Program-made: the position numbers and the translations under genes
Part shown: one piece after another, positions 1 through 9,118 of the stretch
How positions within the stretch are numbered: the first letter of the stretch is position 1
Layout of the letters: every line of letters starts with the position of its first letter
Notes under the pieces: model-generated
Told to the model about the DNA's origin: nothing
Databases searched by the model: none
What the model saw: the letters and a program-made list of their open reading frames with translations, nothing else
Assembly (NCBI GenBank): GCA_035502095.1
Contig: DATJUX010000008.1
Location: forward strand, 162,378-226,377
DNA from: JAKANT01 sp035502095
Lineage (GTDB): Bacteria; Pseudomonadota; Gammaproteobacteria; Burkholderiales; Burkholderiaceae_F
DNA: 64,000 nt
Direction: 5' to 3'

Positions 1-1221
1 GGCAACGCCCGCGCGACCGATGCGTGGCTCGCGATCAATCGCGCGCGCAACGTGCAGGAGATTCGAGCCGCCATCGGCAACCTCGGTATTCCCTGGGTCA
101 ATACCATCGCAGCGGACCGCGACGGCAATGCGATGTATGCCGACGTCTCTGTGGTGCCGGACGTGAACGCGGACCAGCTGAAGCGCTGCGCGCCCTCGGC
201 CCCGGCAGCGCGCCTGTTCGACGCCGCCGGCCTGACCGTGCTCGACGGTTCGCGCTCGGCCTGCGACTGGAACCTCGACACCACCTCGCCGGTCCCGGGC
301 CTGACGCCGCCTGCCCGCATGCCGGTGTTGATTCGCAGCGACTGGGTGCAGAACAGCAACGACAGCTATTGGCTGAGCCACCCGGGCGCCACGCCGCCCG
401 GTATTTCGCCGCTGGTCGGGCCCGTCGACGTACCGCAGCGCCTGCGGACGCGCATCGGCATCGACGAGATCCAGAGGCGACTCGCCGGCACCGACGGTCT
501 CGACGGCAACCGCTTCGGCATCGCTTCGCTGCAGGCCGTCCTGATGCGCGACCGCAACTTCGCGGCAACGCTGGTGCTCGACGATCTGCTGGCCGCGTGC
601 GGCGATGCGCCGGCCGCGGCGCACGAGGCATGCACGGCCCTGCACGGCTGGGACCGCACCGACAACCTCGACTCGACGGCTGCGCACCTGTTTCGCGAGT
701 TCTGGCGCAGGGCAAAGGACGTGCCGAACGTCTGGCGCGTGCCGTTCGATCCGAAGGACCCGGTCGGGACGCCGAGCGGTCTGCGCATGACCGACGAGGC
801 GGTACGCGCGAAGATCTGGGATGCGCTGGCGGGCGCGGCCGCCGAGTCGAAGAAGGCCGGTTTCGCGCTCGACGCGCCGCTCGGCAAGGTGCAGGTGAAG
901 CCGACCGCGCTGGGCAGGATCGGCGTGCATGGCGGCGACGAGTTCGAAGGCGTGCTGAACAAGATCGAAACGCTGCCACTGGGGCCGCAAGGCCTCGAGC
1001 CCATCTACGGCACGAGCTATGTGCAGACGGTGACCTTCGACGACCGCGGCCCGGTCGCCGAGGCATTCCTGACCTATGGCCAGTCGAGCGACCCCGATTC
1101 GCCGCGCGCCTTCGATCAGCTGCCGGCGTTTTCGCGCAAGCAATGGCCGAAGCTGCCATTCCACCCGCAGGACGTCGCCGCGCAACGAGTCGGGGACGTG
1201 CTCAAGCTCATGCTGCCGTGA
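1..1221 (+). CDS. Penicillin acylase family protein, C-terminal part (partial)
   Basis: The reading frame is already open at base 1, so the gene starts upstream of the window and about 406 residues are visible. The segment NTIAADRDGNAMYADVS near the start of the visible part, followed by a long domain with WLSHPG and GTSYVQTVTF, matches the beta-subunit region of penicillin amidase and acyl-homoserine-lactone acylase Ntn-hydrolases. These enzymes are exported, cleave themselves and hydrolyse amide bonds of acylated substrates. The nucleophilic N-terminal Ser and the signal peptide would lie upstream and cannot be checked. The substrate (beta-lactam, AHL or other N-acyl amide) cannot be told from this part. 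It ends 27 bases before the convergent MaoC gene. Confidence 0.85.
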   Translation, partial: GNARATDAWLAINRARNVQEIRAAIGNLGIPWVNTIAADRDGNAMYADVSVVPDVNADQLKRCAPSAPAARLFDAAGLTVLDGSRSACDWNLDTTSPVPGLTPPARMPVLIRSDWVQNSNDSYWLSHPGATPPGISPLVGPVDVPQRLRTRIGIDEIQRRLAGTDGLDGNRFGIASLQAVLMRDRNFAATLVLDDLLAACGDAPAAAHEACTALHGWDRTDNLDSTAAHLFREFWRRAKDVPNVWRVPFDPKDPVGTPSGLRMTDEAVRAKIWDALAGAAAESKKAGFALDAPLGKVQVKPTALGRIGVHGGDEFEGVLNKIETLPLGPQGLEPIYGTSYVQTVTFDDRGPVAEAFLTYGQSSDPDSPRAFDQLPAFSRKQWPKLPFHPQDVAAQRVGDVLKLMLP

Positions 1222-1248
1222 TACCGGCGGCCACTCGTGTGGCGGGCG

Positions 1249-1716
1249 TTAGAAGAAACTCATCGTCAGCCACTCGATGACCAGGGCGGGCTTGGTCTCG
1301 CCTTCGATCTCCACGGTCGTGTCGTAGCGCGATTGCACGCGATTGCCCGGCTGTTCCTCCAGCGCGCGCAGCACGAAGCGGGCCCGCACGCGCGCACCGC
1401 TTTTCACCGGGGTGACGAACCGCAGGCGGTCGCAGCCGTAGTTGACGCCGAACCTGGCGCCCGCGATGCGCGGGCAGACCTGGTACGCCATCTGCGAGAG
1501 CATCGAAAGCGTGAGGAACCCGTGCGCGATCGTGCCGCCGAACGGCGTCTTGCTCGCCTGTTGCGGATCGATGTGGATGAAGTTGTGGTCGCCCGTGAGA
1601 TCGGCGAAGCCATGGATCGTCGCCTGGTCGATGCGTATCCACTCGGAGACGCCGATCTCGGCGCCGATGCGCGCCGCAAGCGCACTCTTTTCCATCACGC
1701 GGACCGGACCTTCCAT
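1249..1716 (-). CDS. MaoC-family (R)-enoyl-CoA hydratase
   Basis: A 155-residue single hot-dog domain of normal MaoC length. The catalytic Asp/His pair is visible in TGDHNFIH (Asp43 and His48), followed by TPFGGTIAHGFLTLSM, which is typical of the (R)-specific enoyl-CoA hydratase group. The family hydrates trans-2-enoyl-CoA to (R)-3-hydroxyacyl-CoA in the cytoplasm. The start at 1716 is chosen because AGAGGAG lies just upstream; the longer frame from 1740 has no such site, and a start at 1695 is also possible. It is divergent from the quinone oxidoreductase gene, with about 180 bases between them. The physiological substrate is unknown; polyhydroxyalkanoate or branched-acid metabolism is possible. 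Confidence 0.88.
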   Translation of the reverse strand: MEGPVRVMEKSALAARIGAEIGVSEWIRIDQATIHGFADLTGDHNFIHIDPQQASKTPFGGTIAHGFLTLSMLSQMAYQVCPRIAGARFGVNYGCDRLRFVTPVKSGARVRARFVLRALEEQPGNRVQSRYDTTVEIEGETKPALVIEWLTMSFF

Positions 1717-1894
1717 CGTCGCTCCTCTGCGCCCCCGCACCCGGAGCGCGACTTTACCAACTGCGACGCGCGGCCGGCACGCAGGTCATTCACGGCAACC
1801 TGAAGTTCACCACGCCGTGCCTGGTCGTGCGGCTGCTCCAACCGTTCCTGCAAGTGCTGCTAGGCTCGCTGCTCCTGCGTTGAAGGATCGCCCG

Positions 1895-2890
1895 ATGCGG
1901 GCTGCCTATTACGAGTCCAAAGGACCGGCGCGCGACGTGCTGCGGGTCGGTGAGCGACCGACCCCGCAGCCGGCGGTCGGCGAAGTGCGCGTGCGCGTCC
2001 ACGCCTCGGCGGTCAACCCGTCCGACACCAAGGCGCGCGGCGGACTGCGCATCAGGGAGATGCCGTTCCCGCTCGTGATTCCGCACCAGGACGGCGCGGG
2101 CATCATCGACGCGGTCGGCCCGGGCGTCGATGCGGCGCGTTTGGGCGAACGCGTGTGGATCTACGAAGCGAACCTCAACCGGCCGTTCGGCACCGCCGCG
2201 CAATACACGTGCGTGCCCGCGCACAAGGCGGTCGCGCTGCCGGACGGCATCGACTTCACGATCGGCGCTTGCCTGGGGATTCCGGCGATGACGGCGCATC
2301 GCTGCGTCTTCGCCGACGGTCCGGTCGATGGCAGGACGGTGCTGATTCACGGCGGCGCGGGCGCAGTGGGCTACTACGCCGTGCAGTTCGCGCGACTGGG
2401 CGGCGCGGCGCGCGTGATCGCCACCGTGAGCCGCCCCCAACAGGCCGACCGCGCCCGTGAAGCGGGCGCTGGCGCTGTCATCGACTATCGCAGCGAGGAC
2501 CTCGCCGCGCGCGTCAGGGAGATCTGCGGTGGAACCCAGGCTTGCGTCGATCGCGTGATCGATGTCGCGTTCGGCGCCAACCTCGCGGTCAATCTGACCG
2601 TGCTGCGTCCCTCCGGCGTGATCGCCACCTACGCCTCGGACGCGCAGCCGGAGCCGAAGATCCCGTTCTGGCCGCTCCTCGCAAAAGACCTCACGGTGCG
2701 TTTCGTGCTCGTTTACGCCATGCCGGAGCAGGCCCACGCGGATGCGGCGGCGTCGATCACCGATGCACTTAAGCGCGGCGCGCTCAAGCACCAGATCCAC
2801 CGCGTGTTCGAACTCGACGAGATCGTCGCGGCGCACGAGGCCACCGAAGCGATGACGAACGTCGGCAAGGTCCTGCTGCGGATAGGCTGA
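1895..2890 (+). CDS. Zinc-independent NADPH:quinone oxidoreductase (MDR superfamily)
   Basis: A 331-residue medium-chain dehydrogenase/reductase of the quinone-oxidoreductase branch. It has the N-terminal GroES-like fold (VRVHASAVNPSDTKARGG), the nucleotide-binding motif HGGAGAVG at residues 152-159, and the SRPQQADRAREAGAGAVIDY stretch of the Rossmann domain. The Cys ligands of the structural zinc lobe are absent, as expected for QOR-type enzymes. It probably reduces quinones or enals with NADPH in the cytoplasm. The frame is open further upstream, but the start at 1895 gives the canonical MRAAYY N-terminus. It ends 7 bases before the convergent hydrolase. Confidence 0.9.
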   Translation: MRAAYYESKGPARDVLRVGERPTPQPAVGEVRVRVHASAVNPSDTKARGGLRIREMPFPLVIPHQDGAGIIDAVGPGVDAARLGERVWIYEANLNRPFGTAAQYTCVPAHKAVALPDGIDFTIGACLGIPAMTAHRCVFADGPVDGRTVLIHGGAGAVGYYAVQFARLGGAARVIATVSRPQQADRAREAGAGAVIDYRSEDLAARVREICGGTQACVDRVIDVAFGANLAVNLTVLRPSGVIATYASDAQPEPKIPFWPLLAKDLTVRFVLVYAMPEQAHADAAASITDALKRGALKHQIHRVFELDEIVAAHEATEAMTNVGKVLLRIG

Positions 2891-2897
2891 CCATCGG

Positions 2898-3753
2898 TCA
2901 GTCCAGCGATTCGCACCAACGCTCGATCGCGGTGCGCACCTCGAGCGGCCTTTCCGTCAGCGGCCAGTGATGACAGTCGATCCATGCGATCTGGTTTAGC
3001 GGCAAGGCGGCAATCCGGCGTGCCATCTCCGCCGGGTTCGTGAACATCCCGCCGCGCGAGAGCAGCGCCAGCACCGGCAGCCGCAGCGAAGCCAGTGGCG
3101 GAAGAGGGCGGAACATCTGCACCAGGTCCTGCAGGTAGTTCGCGGTCCGGACGTGGCGCAGGTCGGCGCGAATCGAGCTGTAGCGACGGATGAACGCCTG
3201 CTCCGCCTCCGTCGAGCCGAGCGCCCGGCGCGCGAGCACGTCGAGCCCCTTGAGGTCGTACGGAGTCACGACGCGCCGTCGCAGGCCGGTCCGGTTGGCA
3301 ACGCGTACAAACCACCCGCCGGCGGCCAATAGCGGTCCCAGCGCCGCGATCATGCGCCACTTGCCGCGCAGGGCGGGCCGGAACACCGGATCGATCAAAT
3401 GCCATGGCGGCGCATCGATCCGGATGTCGGCCGGCGAAGGCGAGGGCGACCTGCGCGCCGAGGCTGTGGCCGACCAGGATCGCCTGCCGGGTGCCGCACG
3501 AGTCGAGCAGGGCGGCCAGGTCGTCGCACCAGTGCTCCAGCGTGATGCGGCCGCCGGCAGTCGACTCGCCGTGGCCGCGCCGGTCGAGACGCAGCACGTC
3601 GAAATGCCGGGTGAGCGAGGTCTGTTCGGTAAATTCCGCCCAGCGGCTACGGTTACTCGCCAGGCCGTGCAACAGCAGGATCGGAGGCCGCGTCGATGGC
3701 GCCTGCGCGGGCGCGATCGAAAAAGCGAGCCAGGAGCCGTCCGCCAGCCTCAC
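2898..3753 (-). pseudogene. Alpha/beta hydrolase interrupted by a +1 frameshift
   Basis: The N-terminal frame (from a GTG at 3753) carries LLLHGLASNRSRW, DRRGHGES and the nucleophile elbow VGHSLGAQ of an alpha/beta hydrolase. It then loses sense at about 3400. The other reverse frame resumes at once with IDPVFRPALRGKW and runs through a cap domain to CHHWPLTERP, which holds the candidate catalytic His, ending at 2898. Removing one T from the TTT run at 3397-3399 joins the halves into about 284 residues, the normal family size. Both halves are well conserved, so a sequencing error or a very recent mutation is more likely than old decay. It lies 76 bases downstream of the SDR gene on the same strand. 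The substrate is not evident. Confidence 0.8.
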
Positions 3754-3829
3754 CCGGTCGTCACGCTCGACGAACGGCGCCGGGGGCGAGGGCCACCATC
3801 GTGCGTGTCGGCCCGCTCCGGCAATCGAC

Positions 3830-4582
3830 TCAGCCGCGCCCGACGAACGGCATCTTGGTCGCCATCACGGTCATGAAGAGCACGTTGCTCTCCGGCGGCA
3901 GGCTCGCCATGTGCAGCACCGCGTCGGCGACGTGCTGCAAGTTCATGCGTGGCTCGACCGCCACCTGGCCGTTCGCCTGCAGGACCCCCTGCGTCATGCG
4001 TTCGGTCATGTCCGTCGCGGCGTTGCCGATGTCGATCTGGCCCACCGCGATGTCGTAGGCGCGTCCGTCCAGCGAACCCGACTTGGTGAGCCCGGTGACA
4101 CCGTGCTTGGTCGCGGTATAGGCCACCGAAAACGGCCGCGGCGCATGGGCGGAGATCGAACCGTTGTTGATGATGCGGCCGCCGCGCGGGTTCTGCGCCT
4201 TCATCAGCTTGAACGCCTGCTGCATGCAGAGGAACGTACCGGTCAGATTCGCGTCTACGACCGCCTGCCACTGCGAATACGTGAGGTCTTCGAAGGGCAC
4301 AGGCGGTGCACCGCTGCCCGCATTGTTGAACAGGACGTCGAGGCGCCCGAACACCTCCTCGGTGCGCGCGAACAGGGCATGCACCGATGCCGGGTCGCCG
4401 ACGTCGGCCGGCACCGCGAGCGCGTTGTGCGCCTTGTCGTCGGCAAGCTTGATCGTCGCGGCGAGCGCGTCGGCGCGCCGACCCGCGACGACGACCCGGT
4501 AGTCGTGCTTCAGGAAGGCAAGGGCGACGGCGCGGCCGATCCCGCTGCCGGCGCCGGTGACGAGGGCAACCTTGTCCTGCAT
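3830..4582 (-). CDS. Short-chain dehydrogenase/reductase
   Basis: A classical 250-residue SDR. The cofactor motif TGAGSGIG is at residues 9-16, NNAG at 86-89, the catalytic Ser around 142-144, and YTATK gives Tyr155 and Lys159. AGRR after the second strand suggests NADP(H) preference. It is a cytoplasmic oxidoreductase acting on an alcohol/ketone that cannot be specified. The start is supported by GGAGGAG nine bases upstream of the ATG. It may be co-transcribed with the frameshifted hydrolase downstream and is divergent from the unknown protein at 4660. Confidence 0.92.
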   Translation of the reverse strand: MQDKVALVTGAGSGIGRAVALAFLKHDYRVVVAGRRADALAATIKLADDKAHNALAVPADVGDPASVHALFARTEEVFGRLDVLFNNAGSGAPPVPFEDLTYSQWQAVVDANLTGTFLCMQQAFKLMKAQNPRGGRIINNGSISAHAPRPFSVAYTATKHGVTGLTKSGSLDGRAYDIAVGQIDIGNAATDMTERMTQGVLQANGQVAVEPRMNLQHVADAVLHMASLPPESNVLFMTVMATKMPFVGRG

Positions 4583-4659
4583 GAGCGACTCTCCTCCGCA
4601 AAAAGCCTGGCCCGCGCGCGTACTTTACGACCTCGCCGGGCCGCGCCCATGACGCGGAT

Positions 4660-6369
4660 GTGCCTGCCCAGTACGATCCGCTGCCCCGCTGGCCCGTCGA
4701 CAGGAAGATGGCGCAGACAGACCTGCTCCGCCTCGAACGCCTCAAGGACCGCTTCGGCGCCCCGTTCACCGCACGCAAGCTCGCGGCACTGGCGCAGCTC
4801 GCGCGCGCCCGCATGCGCACCGCGCGCGACGTCCTCCGCCTGCACGAAGCGGTCTGCTTCGTGCGAGCGTATCCCGACGACCGCCGCGTGCTCGCGGCGG
4901 CGCAGCGCATCCTGGCGAACTTCTACCGCCGCGCCGACTTGCGCCGCGAACGCCGCGCGCTCGACCATTCGGGGATCGCAGGCACGACGCACTGGTTTCC
5001 GTTCTTCTTTCCGACCGCCGTCTGGCTCGCCGCGCGCTGGCCGCGTCAACTGGTGTTCGATCGCGGCGACGCGCAGGCCGGCAACAACCTGGCGCAGTGG
5101 CTGCCGGTCCTGCTGACGCCGGTCGAGGCCGACGCGGCGCGCGAGGCGAAGCTGCCCGGGTATGCAGCGCTCGACAAGGTGCGCGCGCGCAACGAGACCG
5201 ACGCCACGTTCCTGGTGCGGCGCGTCCTGGCGCTGCCGGGCGACGGCAAAACGCGCGAGGCGTGCTACGACGCGATCAACCCCAGCTGCGAGCTCCTGCC
5301 TGCCGCCGATACGCCCTCGCGCACGCGCGCGCAGTTTTCGTTCGCGCCGCTCGTGTTCCAGACCGGAGACCTGCAGCGCACGCGCCCGGACCTGCGCGCG
5401 AGCATTGCGCGCGCCCCGCGCGGCGTGGAAGTGCTCGGGCCGCGCGGCGGGCGCGAGCTGATCGATCTCGCGCGCGGCGCCATGGTGACGCGCAAGCGCG
5501 ACCTGGACGCGTTCGCCTATGGAGACGAGCGCGAAGCGCTCCTCGTCGACGACGGTGGCGGGCTCGCGTTCGCGTTCAACGGCATGCTGGGGGCGCGGCG
5601 CGCGCCCGTCGCGGCGCTGTTCGGCGGGCTGATGCTGCAAAACGGCGTCCCGACCGGCTATCTGCAAGCCGACTGCGTCGGCGTCGACGTCGCGCTTTCC
5701 TTCAACACGTTCGAAACGTTCCGCGGCGGCGAGTCGGCATACACCTTCGCGCGCCTGCTGGCGGCCCTGCATCACGTGTTCGGCGCGGCGGCGTTTTCGA
5801 TCGAACCATATCAGCTCGGCGACGGCAACGAGGAAGGCCTGGCCTCGGGCGCGTGGTGGTTCTACTTCAAGCTGGGTTTTCGCCCGCGCGACCGCGCCAC
5901 GCTGCAGCTGGCCGCCGCCGAACTGGACCGCATGCGGCGCTCGCCGCGTCATCGCTCCAGCCGCACCACGCTGGCCGCGCTCGCGCGGCGGCATCTGTTC
6001 TTCACGGTCGATCCACGGGGGGCGGCGTTCCTGCCGCCGCTGGCGCGGATCGGATGGCGCTGCGCCGACCGGCTTGCGCAGGTCGCGGGTGCCGATCGCG
6101 AGCAGGCCATCGCGATGCTCGAGCGCGCGGCGCGGGCGCGCACGGGTCTGCGTTCGTTGCGCGGCTTCGCCGAGGACGAGCGGCGTGCCTGGTCGCAGTG
6201 GGCGCCGATCCTTGCCCTGCTGCCGCTGGAACGCTGGCGCGCGGACGAGCGTGCCGGACTAGTCGACGTCGTGCGCGCGAAGGGCGCGCCGAGCGAGCGG
6301 ACTTATGTCGCGCGCTTTGCCGCCCACACTCGTCTGCAGCACGACCTGTGGAAGATGGCGCGCGGATGA
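4660..6369 (+). CDS. Conserved protein of unknown function, 569 residues
   Basis: I do not recognise a named family. The protein is rich in Arg and Ala with an N-terminal helical part. Around residues 330-415 is a better-conserved-looking block (GGLMLQNGVPTGYLQADCVG, FETFRGGESAYTFARLL, then GLASGAWWFYFKLGFRP) that ends in a motif reminiscent of acyl-CoA-dependent GNAT proteins. No signal peptide or membrane segment is seen, so it is probably cytoplasmic. The GTG at 4660 gives the longest frame; an ATG at 4708 (residue 17) is equally possible because neither has a strong ribosome-binding site. The SDR-like gene follows after 33 bases, suggesting an operon of two. Codon use is consistent over the full length. 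Confidence 0.75.
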   Translation: MPAQYDPLPRWPVDRKMAQTDLLRLERLKDRFGAPFTARKLAALAQLARARMRTARDVLRLHEAVCFVRAYPDDRRVLAAAQRILANFYRRADLRRERRALDHSGIAGTTHWFPFFFPTAVWLAARWPRQLVFDRGDAQAGNNLAQWLPVLLTPVEADAAREAKLPGYAALDKVRARNETDATFLVRRVLALPGDGKTREACYDAINPSCELLPAADTPSRTRAQFSFAPLVFQTGDLQRTRPDLRASIARAPRGVEVLGPRGGRELIDLARGAMVTRKRDLDAFAYGDEREALLVDDGGGLAFAFNGMLGARRAPVAALFGGLMLQNGVPTGYLQADCVGVDVALSFNTFETFRGGESAYTFARLLAALHHVFGAAAFSIEPYQLGDGNEEGLASGAWWFYFKLGFRPRDRATLQLAAAELDRMRRSPRHRSSRTTLAALARRHLFFTVDPRGAAFLPPLARIGWRCADRLAQVAGADREQAIAMLERAARARTGLRSLRGFAEDERRAWSQWAPILALLPLERWRADERAGLVDVVRAKGAPSERTYVARFAAHTRLQHDLWKMARG

Positions 6370-6402
6370 TCGATCCGGCGCGCCGAATTCGAGGAGGGTG
6401 AC

Positions 6403-7080
6403 ATGCGAAAGGGTGCATTGATCGTCGGCGCCGGCGCAGGCATCAGCGGCGCATTTGCACGCCTGCTCGCGCGTAACGGCTACGCGGTTGCGTTGGCTTC
6501 ACGCAGCGGAGCAGGCCGGGCCACCGAGGTGCCTGCGGCGCTGCGGATCGCCTGCGATGCGACCGTCCCGGAATCGGTCGCGGGCCTGTTCAAACGCCTG
6601 GATGCCGAGCTCCCACCGCTCGACGTCGTGCTCTACAACCCGAGCGCGCGTGTGCGCGGCGCGTTGGTGGACCTTGATCCCGCGGACGTCAGGGCCGGTC
6701 TCGAGGTGACTGCATTCGGCGCGTTCCTGGTGGCGCAACAGGCGGTGCGCCGCTTGCTGGCACGCGGAAGCGGCAGCCTGCTTTTCACCGGCGCGTCGGC
6801 AAGCGTGAAAGGTTTCGCCGGTTCGGCGCCGTTCGCGATGGGGAAGTTCGCGCTGCGCGGCCTGGCGCAGAGCCTGGCGCGCGAGTTCGCGCCACGCAAC
6901 ATCCATGTCGCCCATTTTGTGATCGACGGCGGGGTGCGCAGCGCCGAGCGCCCCGAGCCATCGCCCGACAGCTTCCTCGATCCCGACGCGATCGCGCAGG
7001 CCTACTGGAACGTCATCTGCCAGCCGCGCAGCGCGTGGAGCTGGGAACTCGAGCTCAGGCCGTGGGTGGAGAAGTTCTAG
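6403..7080 (+). CDS. SDR-family protein lacking the catalytic tyrosine
   Basis: A 225-residue Rossmann protein of the SDR family. The glycine motif is VGAGAGIS near residue 8, NNAG is replaced by NPSA (79-82), and the active-site region reads GASAS then PFAMGK. The usual catalytic Tyr is therefore Phe144 while Lys148 is kept. LAQSLAREFAPRNIHVAHFV is a typical SDR helix and strand. A subgroup of bacterial SDR-like proteins shares this Phe. It may be a non-canonical oxidoreductase or a nucleotide-binding protein. The start is fixed by GAGGAGGG just upstream. It lies 33 bases after the unknown 569-residue protein. Confidence 0.85.
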   Translation: MRKGALIVGAGAGISGAFARLLARNGYAVALASRSGAGRATEVPAALRIACDATVPESVAGLFKRLDAELPPLDVVLYNPSARVRGALVDLDPADVRAGLEVTAFGAFLVAQQAVRRLLARGSGSLLFTGASASVKGFAGSAPFAMGKFALRGLAQSLAREFAPRNIHVAHFVIDGGVRSAERPEPSPDSFLDPDAIAQAYWNVICQPRSAWSWELELRPWVEKF

Positions 7081-7136
7081 TGCGTACGGCGGGAAAATCG
7101 GACGGGGACTTCGCGGATAGGAATTTGTTGTCTCAT

Positions 7137-7182
7137 CCGCGGCCAACCGCGGAAATCCGCGCCAGAGGTCCTTGTTCCTCTG
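7137..7182. terminator. Tandem hairpins at a convergent junction
   Basis: Two inverted repeats sit between the stops of the SDR-like gene and the OPT transporter: CCGCGG-CCAA-CCGCGG (7137-7152, one more A/T pair outside) and CAGAGG-N8-CCTCTG (7163-7182). Neither is followed by a convincing T run. This is a plausible weak bidirectional terminator by position only. Confidence 0.35.
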
Positions 7183-7201
7183 CGGAAATGAGCAAGCGCA
7201 C

Positions 7202-9001
7202 CTACCCGAACGCTGTCGTTGCCAAACCCGCCAGACCGAGGCCGAGCGCCGCCAGCGCATCGCCGGCGATCAGCCCGCCGCCGATCAACGACGACGTGCT
7301 CATGTCCGCCGGCAGCGCGCCGGGTGCGGCGCGCTTCTTCGGCAGCGTGTCCATCACGCTCGAAGCGACGCCGCCCGCCGCGAACCACGCCGAGGTCGGC
7401 AGGTTCAGAAAGCCGCCGAACGACGACGCATAGGGCGAGGGAAGCACGACGGCGTCGAGCAGGAAATCCACCCCGGAGCCGACTCTTCCGCTGCCGACGA
7501 AGCGTCCGTACGCGCCATTCGATTTGATCGCCTTGCGCAGGATCTCCGTCGCCAACCCGAGCCCGATGCCGATCCAGATCGCGGTGCGCTGGTACGGCTT
7601 GTCGTCGGTGAGGCTGCGCAGGACGCCGACGAACTTGTACGTCATGGTCGAAGCCCACTTTTCCGGCTGCTGGTCGGCAGGCAGTGACGTCTGGTCCAGC
7701 TGCAGCACCGGGTAGGCGCTCATGAAGATCTTCGCGAAGACGACCGCCATGATCGCGCCCATCACGATGCCCGCCACCTGGAAGCGGAACTGGATGGTGC
7801 GGTTGGTGCCGAGGCGCCAGCCGGTCGAGCGGTCCTGCTGCATGTCGCAGGCCTCGCTGGTCGAGATCAGCAGGACACTCGCGGCGATGAGCCCGACCGC
7901 CGGCTCGCGCAGGCCGAGCGCCGCAAGCAGGATCACCGTCACCACGAACGCCGACGAAATCGGATTCTGGTCGACCATGCCGATCGAGATGCCGTTCACC
8001 AGCGCGAAGACGAAGACCAGCAGCACGGCGAAGACCAGGTATCCGAGCGGTGCCTGCAGCAACTGCGAGCCGACGACCACGACGGCGATGCCCCACCAAA
8101 CCACCCAGGCAACCAGGCGCCGTGCGTTGACACGCTTCCAGTCCTCCTGTTCAGGCGCGGGCGCCTGCGCGGTGCGATGCCGCTGCCACGCGCGCAGGAG
8201 GATCAGCGAGACGTCGATCAGCGCGGCGCCCATGATCATTCCGAGCGCGATCAGGAACGTGATCTTGCGGAACGGCTCGCCCTGCTTGAGCCAGCCGATG
8301 GAAAGGAAATACGGCACCATCGCCCAGCTGACGAGCCCGCCCACGAGCGCGGCGATGCCGATGCGCGCGCCGACGATCATGCCGGCGCCGAACGTCGACG
8401 TCGAAAGTTCGATCGCGCCGAGCAGCGCGGACTTCGCCGCGGCGACGCCGCCCGCCAATCCGGCCGCCATGCCGCCGAACAGGCGCCCCACGGAATACTT
8501 GAGCAGCACCGGATCAGTGAGCGCGCGCAGGATATTCGCGACGGCGAGTCCGGACGGAAACGTGAGCTGCAGCCGGTCGACCAGGATCGGCGTGTAGAGC
8601 ATGCCCACGCCGACGCCGAACATGCCGATGCACAACATGTAGACGACGAGGTGCCACGCAGGCGGTTGCGGCAGGCCGAGCCAAGCCATCGCCTGGATCA
8701 CGACCGCCATCCCGCTCATGCCGGCGACCGACGCGGCGGTGGTCTGGATGTAGTTAGCGCCATGCTTGCCCTGCGCGCCGTAGCCGAGCGTGACCGCCGA
8801 CCCGAGGATGCCCGCGAGCACCTGGCCGCCGACGAAGAAGCCAAGCGAGAAATTCATGAACGACGCGGCGACGCCGCCCAGCGGGCCGAGCACGAGGATG
8901 CCGACCGCGGCAAGCAGGGCGTAGTACTTCCAGGTTCCGGGAACTGGAAGCCAGTTCCAGCGCCGGGCGGAATCGAGGGCGGAGACGGGAGTCGAGGTCA
9001 T
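7202..9001 (-). CDS. OPT-family oligopeptide/metal-chelate transporter
   Basis: A polytopic membrane protein of about 599 residues with roughly 14 hydrophobic segments. Features of the OPT family visible here are the long N-terminal membrane block with GYGAQGKHGANYIQTTAASV, the NGISIGMVDQNPIS segment and the SEACDMQQDRSTGWRLGTN loop. OPT carriers import oligopeptides or metal-siderophore complexes with protons across the inner membrane; the bacterial subgroup is poorly characterised. The ATG at 9001 is preferred over a GTG at 9007. It is divergent from the esterase at 9119, so regulation probably acts in the 117-base gap. Substrate unknown. Confidence 0.92.
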   Translation of the reverse strand: MTSTPVSALDSARRWNWLPVPGTWKYYALLAAVGILVLGPLGGVAASFMNFSLGFFVGGQVLAGILGSAVTLGYGAQGKHGANYIQTTAASVAGMSGMAVVIQAMAWLGLPQPPAWHLVVYMLCIGMFGVGVGMLYTPILVDRLQLTFPSGLAVANILRALTDPVLLKYSVGRLFGGMAAGLAGGVAAAKSALLGAIELSTSTFGAGMIVGARIGIAALVGGLVSWAMVPYFLSIGWLKQGEPFRKITFLIALGMIMGAALIDVSLILLRAWQRHRTAQAPAPEQEDWKRVNARRLVAWVVWWGIAVVVVGSQLLQAPLGYLVFAVLLVFVFALVNGISIGMVDQNPISSAFVVTVILLAALGLREPAVGLIAASVLLISTSEACDMQQDRSTGWRLGTNRTIQFRFQVAGIVMGAIMAVVFAKIFMSAYPVLQLDQTSLPADQQPEKWASTMTYKFVGVLRSLTDDKPYQRTAIWIGIGLGLATEILRKAIKSNGAYGRFVGSGRVGSGVDFLLDAVVLPSPYASSFGGFLNLPTSAWFAAGGVASSVMDTLPKKRAAPGALPADMSTSSLIGGGLIAGDALAALGLGLAGLATTAFG

Positions 9002-9118
9002 GCCCACACGCTACTACCGGTGCGCGCGCGACTCCAGCGAAGCGCGTGGCGACTTGCAATCCGCTTGCAGCGGCCGCGGCGCGGTATCGTTCGCGGCCGC
9101 TTCCCGGGAGGCCCTGCC

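Noticed and set aside
1222..1248. Hairpin between the acylase and MaoC stops
   Set aside because: Only a 5-bp stem (GCCAC/GTGGC) without a T run; too weak to call.
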